DNA of 35,278 nucleotides from Acidimicrobiaceae bacterium (GTDB taxonomy: Bacteria > Actinomycetota > Acidimicrobiia > Acidimicrobiales > UBA8190). The stretch is from the NCBI GenBank assembly GCA_003139255.1, contig PLIG01000092.1, forward strand, positions 12,841 to 48,118, given 5' to 3'. This document shows positions 8,271-16,900 of this stretch, piece after piece; the stretch's first letter is position 1, and each line of letters begins with the position of its first letter. A program made the position numbers and the translations under genes. The notes below the pieces were generated by a model, which searched no databases, had not been told where the DNA came from, and saw only the letters and a program-made list of their open reading frames with translations.

Positions 8271-8480
8271 ATGGACCTCATGGCCGTGAACGCCGACTGT
8301 CGCCACTACGTCATGCAGACGACCGACCGTGGAGAGAAGCTCGAGCGTTGCCGGGTGGATGCCAACGAGCACCTTCCCTTCGCGTGTCCCGAGGGTTGTG
8401 TCTTCTACGAGCCCCGCAAGGTGTCCAAGGCCGGGTGGCATGTCGGCGAGCGCCGCAGGGACGATCCGCCTCGCCGCTGA
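8271..8480 (+). CDS. Small conserved cysteine-containing protein
   Basis: A 69-residue protein beginning MDLMAVNADCRHYVMQTT, with CRVDANEHLPFACPEGCVFYEPRKV in the middle. Three spaced cysteine groups (DCRHY, RCRVD, ACPEGC) suggest a small metal-binding or Fe-S fold. The pattern resembles short actinobacterial hypothetical proteins I have seen with the same CPEGC-[VL]-F segment; no function is known to me. A second in-frame ATG lies at 8280. It is divergent from the Nudix gene across a 99-bp gap and ends 13 bp before the stop of the convergent patatin gene. Confidence 0.65.
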   Translation: MDLMAVNADCRHYVMQTTDRGEKLERCRVDANEHLPFACPEGCVFYEPRKVSKAGWHVGERRRDDPPRR

Positions 8481-8492
8481 GCGTCCTCGGTC

Positions 8493-9536
8493 TCATCCAT
8501 CACGGGGCCGCGTACCCGCCAGGGCCATCCGGCGGTTGGCGTGTGCCGCAGTGAACCGGTCGCCCACGCCCCCGGTCTGCCAGAAGTCGAGCACGGTCTC
8601 GGCGCTCACTTTGCCCGCTTCGATCAGGGCCTCGGTGTTCGAGAAGTCGTCGTAGCGCGACACGGGCTCGGAGTCGACTGTGAACACCACCACTTCGATG
8701 CCCTCAGGAAGGTGGGCGAGCTCGCGGACGAACCGGCTGTGCACCGCGATGAAGAAGGCTGTCAGCACCGCCTCCACTGGCCTGCGATAACGCTGAGGGG
8801 TGTAGTGCATGGGCCCGCACAGGAGCACGAAGATGCGCTCGGCGCCTTGGGACAGGGCGCGGCCAATAGGAACGTTGTCCACGACCCCGCCGTCGATGAA
8901 CGGCTCTCCGTCGATTTCGACCGGGGGAAGAAGGGCCGGCAGTGCCGCCGAGGCGAGGATGCGTTCGACGGCAGGCCCGGAGGTGAACCAGCGGGTGCGG
9001 CCGTCGTGCAGCGAAGTGGCCACCACCTCCAGGTGCACAGCGGCATGCTCGAGGTGGTCGAAGTTGATGCCCTCTTCGATCACTTTGCGCAGTCCCATGT
9101 TGGCGTGCACCGACTCGCGCTGTTGGAAGTAACGCACAGCGTTCGGCATCCGTCCCTGGGGAAAGACGTCGTCGGCGGTGAGCCGTTTCCAGATCGACGC
9201 CATGCGCTGCACGCCCAGGGCGGTGGGTTCGCTGCAGAACCCCGCTGCGTTCACGGCGCCCACCGAGGTGCCGAAGACAGCGTCGGCGGTTATGTCCCGT
9301 GCGACGAGGGCCTGGACCATCCCGATCTGCGCGGCACCTCGGGAGCTGCCCCCGGCGAAGACAAAGGCGGTACGGGCCCGGCGCCGCGAGGTATCGCCGC
9401 GGCGGTGGCGCGCCAGCCACCGCCGCGGCGTCCCCGACGCGAGGAAGACCCCGCCGGGTAACTGCGCGGCGTCGATGACCGGCGCGCCGACGGTGGGCGG
9501 GTCCGAGAGCGGTTCCACAGCGGCTTCAGGCACCAT
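8493..9536 (-). CDS. Patatin-like phospholipase
   Basis: A Ser-Asp dyad lipid acyl hydrolase of the RssA/YchK type. All catalytic pieces are present in the 347-residue product: oxyanion loop GGSSRG (residues 62-67), nucleophile elbow GTSVG (S91), and the DGG motif in FIDGGVVDNVPIG. No signal peptide is seen, so it is probably cytoplasmic or membrane-peripheral. ATG at 9536 is preceded by a GGGTG stretch at workable spacing; ATG at 9542 is an alternative, and the open frame further upstream is low-complexity. It starts a few bases after a small membrane-protein ORF, so the two are probably cotranscribed. Confidence 0.9.
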   Translation of the reverse strand: MVPEAAVEPLSDPPTVGAPVIDAAQLPGGVFLASGTPRRWLARHRRGDTSRRRARTAFVFAGGSSRGAAQIGMVQALVARDITADAVFGTSVGAVNAAGFCSEPTALGVQRMASIWKRLTADDVFPQGRMPNAVRYFQQRESVHANMGLRKVIEEGINFDHLEHAAVHLEVVATSLHDGRTRWFTSGPAVERILASAALPALLPPVEIDGEPFIDGGVVDNVPIGRALSQGAERIFVLLCGPMHYTPQRYRRPVEAVLTAFFIAVHSRFVRELAHLPEGIEVVVFTVDSEPVSRYDDFSNTEALIEAGKVSAETVLDFWQTGGVGDRFTAAHANRRMALAGTRPRDG

Positions 9537-9544
9537 GAGCATCT

Positions 9545-9712
9545 TCACCCATCTGGCCTGGGCGACGTTCGGTTGCCCGCGGGCGGAGGGCTGGTGTGGC
9601 GGGTCTCGCGCACCGCCCGGTCTCGCCTCATTCCCCATCGCACCGAGACCACCACGAGGCCCACGATGAGCACCACGAAGACCCCGAAGACGGCGTCGAA
9701 GGCGGCACTCAC
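9545..9712 (-). CDS. Predicted small single-pass membrane protein
   Basis: A 55-residue ORF reading from GTG at 9712. It has one strong hydrophobic stretch (VFGVFVVLIVGLVVVSV) followed by a basic flank (RWGMRRDRAVRE) and a Pro/Ser-rich tail, as in a short membrane anchor with its C terminus inside. The stop lies 2-8 nt before the possible patatin starts, suggesting coupling. No family is recognised and no clear ribosome site is visible; codon bias in this GC-rich DNA could also give such an ORF by chance. Confidence 0.45.
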   Translation of the reverse strand: MSAAFDAVFGVFVVLIVGLVVVSVRWGMRRDRAVRETRHTSPPPAGNRTSPRPDG

Positions 9713-9775
9713 GGCAGGGCGGCGGGTGCGAAGCCGCTGACGGCACAATCAGGGCTCAGGCTCATCGTCCGCGAC

Positions 9776-9810
9776 GCTACCTCCGGACTCCTTCGGAGTC
9801 CGGAGGTAGC
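9776..9810. repeat. Perfect 16-bp palindromic hairpin between divergent genes
   Basis: Positions 9776-9791 and 9795-9810 are exact reverse complements with a 3-nt loop. The element lies between the divergent starts at 9712 (-) and 9857 (+), not after a gene, and no T-run follows on either strand. An operator or a 5'-leader structure is therefore likelier than a terminator. Confidence 0.8.
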
Positions 9811-9856
9811 GGGTCCAAACCGTTCGCGCGACACACCCGTCGTGCATGCTTGGAAC

Positions 9857-10861
9857 GTGGTCATACGCGAGCGACCGGGTGCGCTGTCGACCGAGCCGTT
9901 GCTTGCCCGCCTGCGAGGCGACGGTGATGTGCGTCCCGCGGTGGACCCAGGCCTGGCAGGGGGACTTCGTGACTGGTTCGAGGATGCCCTAGGCGCCGCG
10001 GGCGGCTTCCCAGCGCAGGCACCTGTGGTGCGGGTCAGCAAGGAAGCGGTAAACCAGGTCCTCGTCTGTGAGGCCCATGCCCTTTCTCGAGCTGTCATGT
10101 CACGTGCCGTCACCGTCGAGCTTGCTCGAGGGGTCCTGGTGGACGCGCTGTTCCGCCAGTGGGTGACCTTGGGAGACATCGGCGAGCCATGGGTGGACGC
10201 CGTGGCGGCGGTCGAGTGCGCGGGCGACGAGGCGGTCGTCCGCTTCATATCCGACCTGGACACCCAGGGCCGGGATCGTCTCGCCGACGAGGTACGTGAA
10301 CATGCCGCGCGAATCGCGTCCGTGTGGCCTGTGTCGAGCCCGGCTTGGCTCGCCCGCACTCAGGAGCGACTGGAGGTTCCGCTCGGAGGTGGACGCCTCG
10401 TTCTGAGCGGCGTTGTCGACCTGGCCTTCGGAGCGCCTTGTGCGGGGCGCGCCTCTGTCTGCCTGGTCGAGCTGAAGTCCGGCGTTCGGCGTCTCGAGCA
10501 CCGCGGGGACCTTCACTACTACGCCCTCTTGGAGACGCTTCGAAGCGGCGCGCCTCCCTTCCGGATCGCCACGTACTACTCCTCCACCGGTGAGCTCGAT
10601 GCCGAGCAGGTCGGTGAAGATGTGCTGCTGGGGGCTATGCAACGGACCCTTGCTGGATCCGAGCGCCTGTGCCGGCTGGCCGCAGGGGCAGAGCCGGCGC
10701 GCACAGCGAACCCCCTCTGCGCCTGGTGTGCGGAGCTTCCCGGCTGTGGGCCCGGCCAAGGGCGCGCCCGGAGCAGAGTTCCGAAGATGACGGGAGGCCC
10801 CACGGCCGATGAGCGTGTTTGGGCTCGCGACCCATGCTGGGCGGAGGAGGAGTTCCGGTGA
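9857..10861 (+). CDS. RecB-like PD-(D/E)XK nuclease with probable Fe-S cluster
   Basis: A 334-residue protein of the PD-(D/E)XK superfamily as in RecB/AddB/Cas4-type nucleases. The core is GVVDLAF (D188), then CLVELKSG (E205, K207), followed by the Q/Y-type helix DLHYYALLETL. A Cys far upstream (C71 in VLVCEAHALSR) and a C-terminal cluster C288-x2-C291-x5-C297 give the one-plus-three cysteine pattern of AddB/Cas4-type [4Fe-4S] nucleases, which clamps the nuclease fold. It probably cuts or resects DNA; no helicase or cas genes are adjacent. The start is GTG at 9857 (GTG at 9842 is possible). The next gene begins 22 nt downstream and may encode a partner. Confidence 0.75.
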   Translation: MVIRERPGALSTEPLLARLRGDGDVRPAVDPGLAGGLRDWFEDALGAAGGFPAQAPVVRVSKEAVNQVLVCEAHALSRAVMSRAVTVELARGVLVDALFRQWVTLGDIGEPWVDAVAAVECAGDEAVVRFISDLDTQGRDRLADEVREHAARIASVWPVSSPAWLARTQERLEVPLGGGRLVLSGVVDLAFGAPCAGRASVCLVELKSGVRRLEHRGDLHYYALLETLRSGAPPFRIATYYSSTGELDAEQVGEDVLLGAMQRTLAGSERLCRLAAGAEPARTANPLCAWCAELPGCGPGQGRARSRVPKMTGGPTADERVWARDPCWAEEEFR

Positions 10862-10883
10862 GAAAGATCGCGGAGAAGAACCG

Positions 10884-11819
10884 ATGAGAGCAGCCCGGAA
10901 GGCTGTTAGTGAAGCCACCGAGGTTGTCCGACCCGTAGGGATCGGGCTCGCCTTGCCGCGCGCCGCGCCCCTCACCGACGCGCTGTTGGCACCGGCCGCT
11001 TGCGATGTGCGGACCTCGGAGTTCCAAGAACTGCGTGCCTCGCTGTTCTATGAGCTGCCTCGGCTGGTGGAGGAGCTGCCCCCGAGCGAGCGTTTGCAGA
11101 TCGGCGCCCACGAGTTGGTCGTCGCTCGCGACCATCCGGAGCGCTGCGCGCTGAGGCGTGACGGGTTCGTCCCTTCTCCTCGACGTTGCAGGCGAGCGAT
11201 CGGTGTCGCAGCCGTCGAGCGTTGCGTGCGCGGTCGCGCGTCGACGCCCCAGACGGCAGTGGCCGAGGTGCTGGAGTCCGGCGTGGAGGACCTGGCCGCC
11301 GCGGCGAGAGCACAGGGTGGTCAGTCCCCGCCATGGTGGGCCGAGTGGTATGCGGGCCTGGCTCTTGGAGGCCGGGCCACGGTGCAGGCGGAGGCCCTGA
11401 CGTGGGCCACGCAGCTGTGGACCGCGCTCGACTGGTGTCGCTTCGAGAGACCCCCCGTCATCGGAGGACGCGATGACTGGTGGGACTGTCCGGGCCGCCG
11501 GCAATTGGCCGTGCGCGGCCGCGCTGAAGTTCGGGCCTGGGCCGGCAGCCGACCGGCGATGCTTGTCGTCGCTGCTGGCTCCCCTGGTACCGGGTGGCGC
11601 GCCGAGCTCGCTCAGCGCGCCCTTGTCGTCGCGCTGGCGCGTGGCGAGGGTCCGATCCCGGCACGGGTCGTGGGCCTGTGGCCGACGAGTGGGCTCGTCC
11701 GGATATGCGAGGTCGACATCACCGCTCTGCACGAGGCGGCCGCCGCGCTGGTGTCAGCCGTCGGCACATGGGTGAACGCTCTCGTCGGCTCACGCCATGG
11801 CGATCCGGTGGAGTGCTAA
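10884..11819 (+). CDS. Hypothetical protein, possible degenerate nuclease-fold partner
   Basis: A 311-residue protein with a well-supported start (CGGAGAAG upstream of ATG 10884). I do not recognise a named family. Its second half contains VRGRAEVRAW, then MLVVAAGSPGTGWRAELAQRALVVALA and PARVVGLWPTSG. That strand-strand-helix order resembles a PD-(D/E)XK core, but the usual catalytic Asp is Glu and the E-x-K pair is missing, so if the resemblance is real it should be catalytically dead. The segment RCRRAIGVAAVERCV near residue 95 is another conserved-looking patch. Its position 22 nt after the RecB-like nuclease gene suggests the two proteins act together. Confidence 0.7.
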   Translation: MRAARKAVSEATEVVRPVGIGLALPRAAPLTDALLAPAACDVRTSEFQELRASLFYELPRLVEELPPSERLQIGAHELVVARDHPERCALRRDGFVPSPRRCRRAIGVAAVERCVRGRASTPQTAVAEVLESGVEDLAAAARAQGGQSPPWWAEWYAGLALGGRATVQAEALTWATQLWTALDWCRFERPPVIGGRDDWWDCPGRRQLAVRGRAEVRAWAGSRPAMLVVAAGSPGTGWRAELAQRALVVALARGEGPIPARVVGLWPTSGLVRICEVDITALHEAAAALVSAVGTWVNALVGSRHGDPVEC

Positions 11820-11836
11820 CTGGCTACGGTGGGCGA

Positions 11837-13138
11837 ATGAGCTCTGATCCCGATCGTTGCTCGGTGCGACAACGCGGCGGTTCCTCCTGTGCCCGGTCAG
11901 CCCTCTTGGTGGTGTTGCTGGCGGTGCTCTTGAGCGCGTGCAGCACCGGCTCATCGTCCTCCGTCTCGGGGTCGAGCTCACCGACCTCGGCGTCGGAGCC
12001 TTCGGGTACCACCGGCGCGCCGAACGCGGCCCAGACGGCTGCGGAGGTGAACGGAGCCACCACGGCGGACACCGACAGCGCCGGGATCGAATGGCTGTGC
12101 CGGCCGGGGCAGGTGCAAGACCCCTGCCGGTTCGACCTGACCGCGACTGTCGTGCCGAGCTCGGGATCGACCCAACTCCAGCACGCCTCGGCGCCGGCCG
12201 ATGCTCCCATCGACTGCTTCTACGTCTATCCGACCGTGAGCGAGCAGCACGGTGTGCTGGCCAACCTGCGCATCGACCCTGCGGAGATCTCTGTGGCGGA
12301 ATCGCAGGCCTCGCGCTTCTCACAGGTGTGTCGCGTCTACGCCCCCATCTATCCGCAGCTGACCCTCAACGCCATCTTGAATTCCTCGCAAGTCACCGCT
12401 GGTGACGTGGCCAAGGCCTTCGCCGGAGTGGTCGCTGCCTGGAAGGACTACCTGGACAACTACAACCACGGGCGGGGTGTGGTCGTCATCGGGCATTCTC
12501 AGGGTGCGTCCATGCTCATCGGGCTGTTGCGATCGGAGGTGGACTCCCGACCCGCCGTCCGGCACCGCCTCGTCTCGGCTCTTCTCATGGGAGGCAATGT
12601 CACGGTGCCGATCGGCAAGTCCGTGGGTGGGAGCTTCCAGCACATCCCCGCCTGTAAGTCGACCACCGAGACCGGTTGCGTCGTCGCTTACTCCTCGTTC
12701 GATCAGCCACCCCCGTCGAACAGCCTGTTCGGACGCGTCGGCCAAGGGGTGAGCAGCTTGCTGCCGGGCCCGCCGCAGTCGGGCGCCGGGTTGCAGGTGC
12801 TGTGTGTCAACCCCGCTTCTCTTTCGGGGGGAAGCGCACCGCTTTCGCCTTACTTTCCCTCGGCGAGCGTGGCCAGCGGTCTTGGTTCGAACGGGTCGGC
12901 GGCACCTGCGGCGCCCACTCCCTGGGTCGCCGAGCCGGGGCTCTACACGGGCCGCTGCGAGTACTCCGACGGTGCCAGCTGGCTACAGGTGAGCGCTCCT
13001 ATCCATGCAAGTGACCCGCGCCAAGTGGTCAGCCAGGTGCTCGGGCCCACATGGGGTCTGCATCTCGTCGACGTCAACATCGCTCTCGGGAATCTGGTCA
13101 AGCTCGTCGGTGACGAAGCACGGTCCTTCACGCGTTGA
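11837..13138 (+). CDS. Secreted lipoprotein of the DUF3089 alpha/beta-hydrolase family
   Basis: A 433-residue exported protein. The N terminus has a basic stretch, a hydrophobic core and a lipobox ending LLSAC, then a long Ser/Thr-rich linker. The enzymatic part starts with WLCRPGQVQDPCRFDL and DCFYVYPTVS, continues with RVYAPIYPQLTL and a nucleophile elbow GHSQGA, and resembles DUF3089 proteins, predicted alpha/beta hydrolases of unknown substrate. Several paired cysteines fit an extracytoplasmic location. ATG 11837 is used because the signal peptide follows immediately; longer in-frame starts overlap the previous gene. It lies 17 nt after that gene, but a functional link is not obvious. Confidence 0.85.
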   Translation: MSSDPDRCSVRQRGGSSCARSALLVVLLAVLLSACSTGSSSSVSGSSSPTSASEPSGTTGAPNAAQTAAEVNGATTADTDSAGIEWLCRPGQVQDPCRFDLTATVVPSSGSTQLQHASAPADAPIDCFYVYPTVSEQHGVLANLRIDPAEISVAESQASRFSQVCRVYAPIYPQLTLNAILNSSQVTAGDVAKAFAGVVAAWKDYLDNYNHGRGVVVIGHSQGASMLIGLLRSEVDSRPAVRHRLVSALLMGGNVTVPIGKSVGGSFQHIPACKSTTETGCVVAYSSFDQPPPSNSLFGRVGQGVSSLLPGPPQSGAGLQVLCVNPASLSGGSAPLSPYFPSASVASGLGSNGSAAPAAPTPWVAEPGLYTGRCEYSDGASWLQVSAPIHASDPRQVVSQVLGPTWGLHLVDVNIALGNLVKLVGDEARSFTR

Positions 13139-13222
13139 GCGTGGTGGTTCTGAGGTCACGTTCCAAGCCGGCACACAGCCAATCGCCAGCTGGTTCAAAG
13201 GAGAGGGCCTCATGCTCCACAT

Positions 13223-14218
13223 ATGCAAAGGGCCAAACCGGTCGGTCTGTCCGCGCCCGTCACGCTCAGCGCAAAGCACCTTCTGCGGATGCCCGTTCCC
13301 TTCGCCATCCCCGTGCGAGCATCCCTGGTCGTCGCTTCTCGTGATGAGGACCCTCCTGACCACGACCGCGCCTGTGGCGTGCTCGTCGAGAATGTCGTCC
13401 CGGTCGCCGACCCGACGCAGCAGCCACTCGTCGACGTGGTCGTCCCCGTGCACAACGAGGAACGGGTCCTCGAGTCCAGTGTGCGACGCCTGCGGTCGTA
13501 TCTCGATTGCGAGTTCGGATTCCCGGCCGTGGTCACCGTGGTGGACAACGGGAGCACGGACGCCACTGCACTCATAGCCGCTCGTCTCGAGGCCGAGCTC
13601 GGGGGGGTGCGTACCATCCATATCGAAGACAACGGCCGGGGAAGGGCCCTGCGGGTCGCCTGGGCCGGGACCGCAGCACAAGTCGTCGCGTACATGGACG
13701 TGGACCTCTCGACATCGCTCGACGCCCTGTTGCCGCTGGTAGCACCGCTCGTCTCGGGCCACAGCGAGCTGGCCATCGGGACTCGCCTCGCTCGCGGGTC
13801 ACGTGTAGTGCGCGGTCTGAGGAGGGAGCTGATCTCGCGCGCTTACAACCTGCTCCTGAAGGTGCTCTTGCACAGCGGGTTTTCAGACGCTCAATGTGGG
13901 TTCAAGGCGGCGCGCGCTGACGTGGTTCGCCGGTTGCTGCCCGAGGTCGTCGACGAGGGTTGGTTCTTCGATACGGAGCTACTGGTACGAGCTGAGCGCC
14001 ACAAGCTGCGAATCCACGAGGTGCCGGTCGACTGGGTGGAAGACACGGACAGCCGGGTCGACTTGGTGCGAACCTCACAGGAGGACTTGAGGGGCGTGCT
14101 CCGCTTGTTGCGCGACAAGAAGCAGCGGCGCCTTTCTACGAACATGAGACCGCCCGCGAACACGGACACTATCGACGACAAAGCTCCGTCGCGCGAGGAC
14201 AAGACAGTGACGTCATGA
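13223..14218 (+). CDS. Family 2 glycosyltransferase (polyprenyl-phosphate sugar transferase type)
   Basis: A GT-A fold enzyme like dolichol-phosphate mannose synthases. Motifs: VDVVVPVHNEE, VVDNGSTDAT, the metal-binding AYMDVDLS (DxD), GTRLARGSRV and DAQCGFKAARADV, then GWFFDTELLVRA. It probably loads a sugar from a nucleotide donor onto a polyprenyl phosphate for the membrane transferase encoded next. The gene overlaps that downstream gene by 4 nt (ATGA), so the two are translationally coupled. The ~70 residues before VDVVVPV look non-homologous, so the true start may be an internal one such as GTG 13379; 13223 is the first in-frame ATG and has only a distant GGAGAGG. There are no C-terminal membrane spans. 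Confidence 0.87.
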   Translation: MQRAKPVGLSAPVTLSAKHLLRMPVPFAIPVRASLVVASRDEDPPDHDRACGVLVENVVPVADPTQQPLVDVVVPVHNEERVLESSVRRLRSYLDCEFGFPAVVTVVDNGSTDATALIAARLEAELGGVRTIHIEDNGRGRALRVAWAGTAAQVVAYMDVDLSTSLDALLPLVAPLVSGHSELAIGTRLARGSRVVRGLRRELISRAYNLLLKVLLHSGFSDAQCGFKAARADVVRRLLPEVVDEGWFFDTELLVRAERHKLRIHEVPVDWVEDTDSRVDLVRTSQEDLRGVLRLLRDKKQRRLSTNMRPPANTDTIDDKAPSREDKTVTS

Positions 14219-16440
14219 CCGCGCTAGCCGAGCGCCCCGAAGGGGATCTGGCTGATCTTGGTGATCTTGCCGATCTCCGTGATGGGCGGGTCCGTTCCAG
14301 GGGGCTGTTGCGCAGCGCCTTGAGCGGCCGGACGGAGGACCCGGCATGGGTGCGTCCAGCACTGCTGGCGCTCCTAGCTGCCACGGCCGTCGCCTACATG
14401 TGGGCGCTCGGGGACTCCGGGTGGGCCAACTCCTTTTACTCGGCGGCGGTGCAGGCGGGAACCAAGAGCTGGAAGGCGTTCTTCTTCGGATCATCCGACG
14501 CGTCAAACTTCATCACTGTCGACAAGCCTCCGGCCTCTCTGTGGGTGATGGAGCTTTCCGCGAGGTTGTTCGGTCTGAGCTCTTGGAGCATCCTCGTTCC
14601 TCAAGCCGTGGAGGGTGTGGCAACCGTAGGCGTGCTCTATGCCACCGTCCGCCGTTGGTTCTCTCCCGGTGCGGCTCTGCTTGCCGGTGCCGTGATGGCC
14701 AGTACCCCTGTGGCGGTGCTCATGTTCCGTTTCAACAACCCCGATGCATTGCTCGTGCTGCTGCTCACCCTCGGCGCCTACGCCACCGTCCGAGCTCTGG
14801 AGCGAGCCAGCACCTGGTGGCTCGTCGCGGCAGCCGCTGCGATAGGGACTGGGTTCGTCACGAAGATGTTGCAGGCCTTCCTGATCGTTCCCACCATCGG
14901 GCTCGTGTACCTCATCGCCGCTCCGACTCCGCTCGCGCGCAGGGTCAAGCAGCTGTTGCTCGCCGCAGTCGCACTCGTTGTGTCCTCGGGCTGGTGGGTC
15001 GCGGCCGTCGAGCTGGTTCCGTCCGCGAACCGCCCTTACATCGGAGGCTCCCAGGACAACAGCTTGCTGAACCTGATCTTCGGCTACAACGGGTTCGGCC
15101 GACTCTCGGGCAACGAGTCAGGCAGCGTCGGGGGGTTCGGAACCGCTGGATCTCGGTGGGGTCCCACCGGGCTTCTTCGTCTGTTCCGCACCGACATGGG
15201 GGGCCAGATCTCGTGGCTGATCCCGGCTGCCCTGGTCCTTCTCGTGGCCTGCCTGTGGTGGGGTCGCAAGGCCCACCGCACCGACCGTACAAGAGCAGCG
15301 ATGATGCTCTGGGGTGGCTGGCTCGTGGTGACCGCGCTCGTCTTCTCCTACGCCCAGGGCATCGTCCATCCCTATTACAACGTCGCTCTGGCGCCAGCCA
15401 TCGGGGCGTTAGTCGGCATGGGTGCGGTGACACTGTGGCGACGGCGTAGTCGATTGTCGTCCCGCATCACTCTCGCAGGTGTTCTCGGCGTGAGTGCCAT
15501 CTGGTCGTACGTGTTGCTGTCGCGTTCTTCGAACTGGCTACCGTGGCTCAGGACCACAGTGTTGATAGTCGGTCTTGTCACGGCCGTACTTCTTGTGTTG
15601 AGCACACGTCTCGGCCGCAAGGCGGTGATCGTGCTAGGGGGCGCGGGCGTGGCGGTGGCGATGGCGGGCCCGGTGGCGTACGCGCTGGACACCGTTTCCA
15701 CGCCGCACTCCGGAGCCATTCCCTCGGCCGGACCCGCGGTGGTAGGGACGTTCGGCGGACTCGGCGGACTCGGCGGAGCGCAGGAAGCAGGGTTCCCACC
15801 GTTCTTGGGCACGGGCCGGCTTCCTCGCGCCGACGGCCAGTTTCCTCGTGGCGCCGGTCGTAGATCGACGGGTACGGCGAACGGCTTTTCACGGTTCCCA
15901 GGAGCAGCGGGTGCCACCAGCGGCGAGTCCGGTGCGTTCGTTGGCGGGCCTCCTTCGTTCGGCCGGTTCTCGGGCGGAGCCGACGCGGTGGGTGCTGGCC
16001 TGGGCGGGCGCGGTGGGGGTCTCAGTGGCCTGGGAGTCGCTGCAGGTGGTGGAGGCGGGGTGGGATTTCTAGGTAGCACCACCCCCGGTAGAGCCGTGGT
16101 GAAACTGCTCGAGAAGGACGCTCACCGCTACACGTGGGTGGCGGCCACTGTGAATTCCAACTCCGCCGCGGGTTACCAGCTGGCAACCAGTGACCCGGTG
16201 ATGGCCGTCGGAGGGTTCAACGGCAGCGATCCCGCTCCCACGCTCGCCCAGTTCGAGCGCTACGTGCACCAGGGGAAGATCCACTACTTCATCGCGGGGG
16301 GAGGTGGCCTCGGAAGCGGAGGTACCGCGACGGCGGCGGGAGAGGTCACCCAATGGGTGGAGAGCCATTACTCGAGCAAGACGGTCGACGGTGTGACCCT
16401 CTACGAGGTGAGCCCATCGGTGTCGGTAGGAACGTTGTAG
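14215..16440 (+). CDS. GT39/PMT-family membrane mannosyltransferase-like protein
   Basis: A 741-residue integral membrane glycosyltransferase using a polyprenyl-linked donor. The N-terminal ~500 residues contain about ten hydrophobic segments and the family's first-loop sequence DSGWANSFYSAAVQAG with VDKPPASLWV. Then comes a ~130-residue Gly-rich, low-complexity stretch (FGGLGGLGGAQ to VAAGGGGGVGF), and finally a soluble domain with AATVNSNSAAGYQLAT, VMAVGGFNGSDPAPT and YFIAGGGG, typical of the actinobacterial subgroup. The start overlaps the GT2 stop by four bases, so the two should act in one pathway, likely extracytoplasmic glycan or protein glycosylation. The acceptor cannot be told. Confidence 0.9.
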   Translation: MTALAERPEGDLADLGDLADLRDGRVRSRGLLRSALSGRTEDPAWVRPALLALLAATAVAYMWALGDSGWANSFYSAAVQAGTKSWKAFFFGSSDASNFITVDKPPASLWVMELSARLFGLSSWSILVPQAVEGVATVGVLYATVRRWFSPGAALLAGAVMASTPVAVLMFRFNNPDALLVLLLTLGAYATVRALERASTWWLVAAAAAIGTGFVTKMLQAFLIVPTIGLVYLIAAPTPLARRVKQLLLAAVALVVSSGWWVAAVELVPSANRPYIGGSQDNSLLNLIFGYNGFGRLSGNESGSVGGFGTAGSRWGPTGLLRLFRTDMGGQISWLIPAALVLLVACLWWGRKAHRTDRTRAAMMLWGGWLVVTALVFSYAQGIVHPYYNVALAPAIGALVGMGAVTLWRRRSRLSSRITLAGVLGVSAIWSYVLLSRSSNWLPWLRTTVLIVGLVTAVLLVLSTRLGRKAVIVLGGAGVAVAMAGPVAYALDTVSTPHSGAIPSAGPAVVGTFGGLGGLGGAQEAGFPPFLGTGRLPRADGQFPRGAGRRSTGTANGFSRFPGAAGATSGESGAFVGGPPSFGRFSGGADAVGAGLGGRGGGLSGLGVAAGGGGGVGFLGSTTPGRAVVKLLEKDAHRYTWVAATVNSNSAAGYQLATSDPVMAVGGFNGSDPAPTLAQFERYVHQGKIHYFIAGGGGLGSGGTATAAGEVTQWVESHYSSKTVDGVTLYEVSPSVSVGTL

Positions 16441-16900
16441 TTCGCTTCGAGCTGGGCCACCGGTAGACGAGGTCGGGACGCCTTCTGGCCCGTGTCGCGC
16501 AACACCCACCCAATCGCCTTGCGAATGAAGAATTCCCTTTCGTCGAGCATTGCGTCCGCGTCGCCATAGAAGCGTTCAAAGCCGCCGTCCCCTCGCCGCA
16601 GTGGCAGGAGCAGCACGAGAAGCGCCGACCGGCGGATCTAGAAGTCGTCGTCACGAGCCCAGCGGTCCAGCACGGAGCCCAGCTCGTGGTGGTTGTCAAC
16701 GAGGTGCCCCATCACGGATGTTGCGAGCCCATCGAGAAGCGCCCACGTTCGGGAGTCGCGCAGCAGACGTTCGAGCATCACCGCGTCGGCCGGTACCAGA
16801 TGGTCACCGTAGAGGTCGAGCAACTCGACAGTGACCATGTGTCGCTCGTGGAAGGGCTTCTCCCACAGGGCATCCATGAGCGCGACGAGTTAGTCGTGGC
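16441..16900 (-). pseudogene. Decayed DNA-alkylation-repair (AlkD-like HEAT repeat) gene
   Basis: Read on the minus strand, 16877-16641 gives MDALWEKPFHERHMVTVELL to LDRWARDDDF, then a TAG, then in the same frame IRRSALLVLLLPLRRGDGGF and DEREFFIRKAIGWVLRDTGQK. Intact relatives have Trp where this frame has TAG (DDFW[IL]RR), so one TGG-to-TAG change breaks the gene. After GQK the matching continuation RRPDLVYRW lies in another frame, a 1-nt shift. A further TAA sits just upstream of codon 16877, and no N-terminal half is recognisable. The 3' end abuts the GT39 stop. Several independent lesions mark it as a true pseudogene of the AlkD/COG4912 type. Confidence 0.75.

Noticed and set aside
9776-9810. 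Reading the strong hairpin as a transcription terminator
   Set aside because: It is not downstream of any gene and lacks a T-run; it sits between divergent starts.
14360-16340. Overlapping Arg/Ser-rich ORFs inside the GT39 gene
   Set aside because: Shadow frames of a high-GC membrane-protein gene; no independent evidence.
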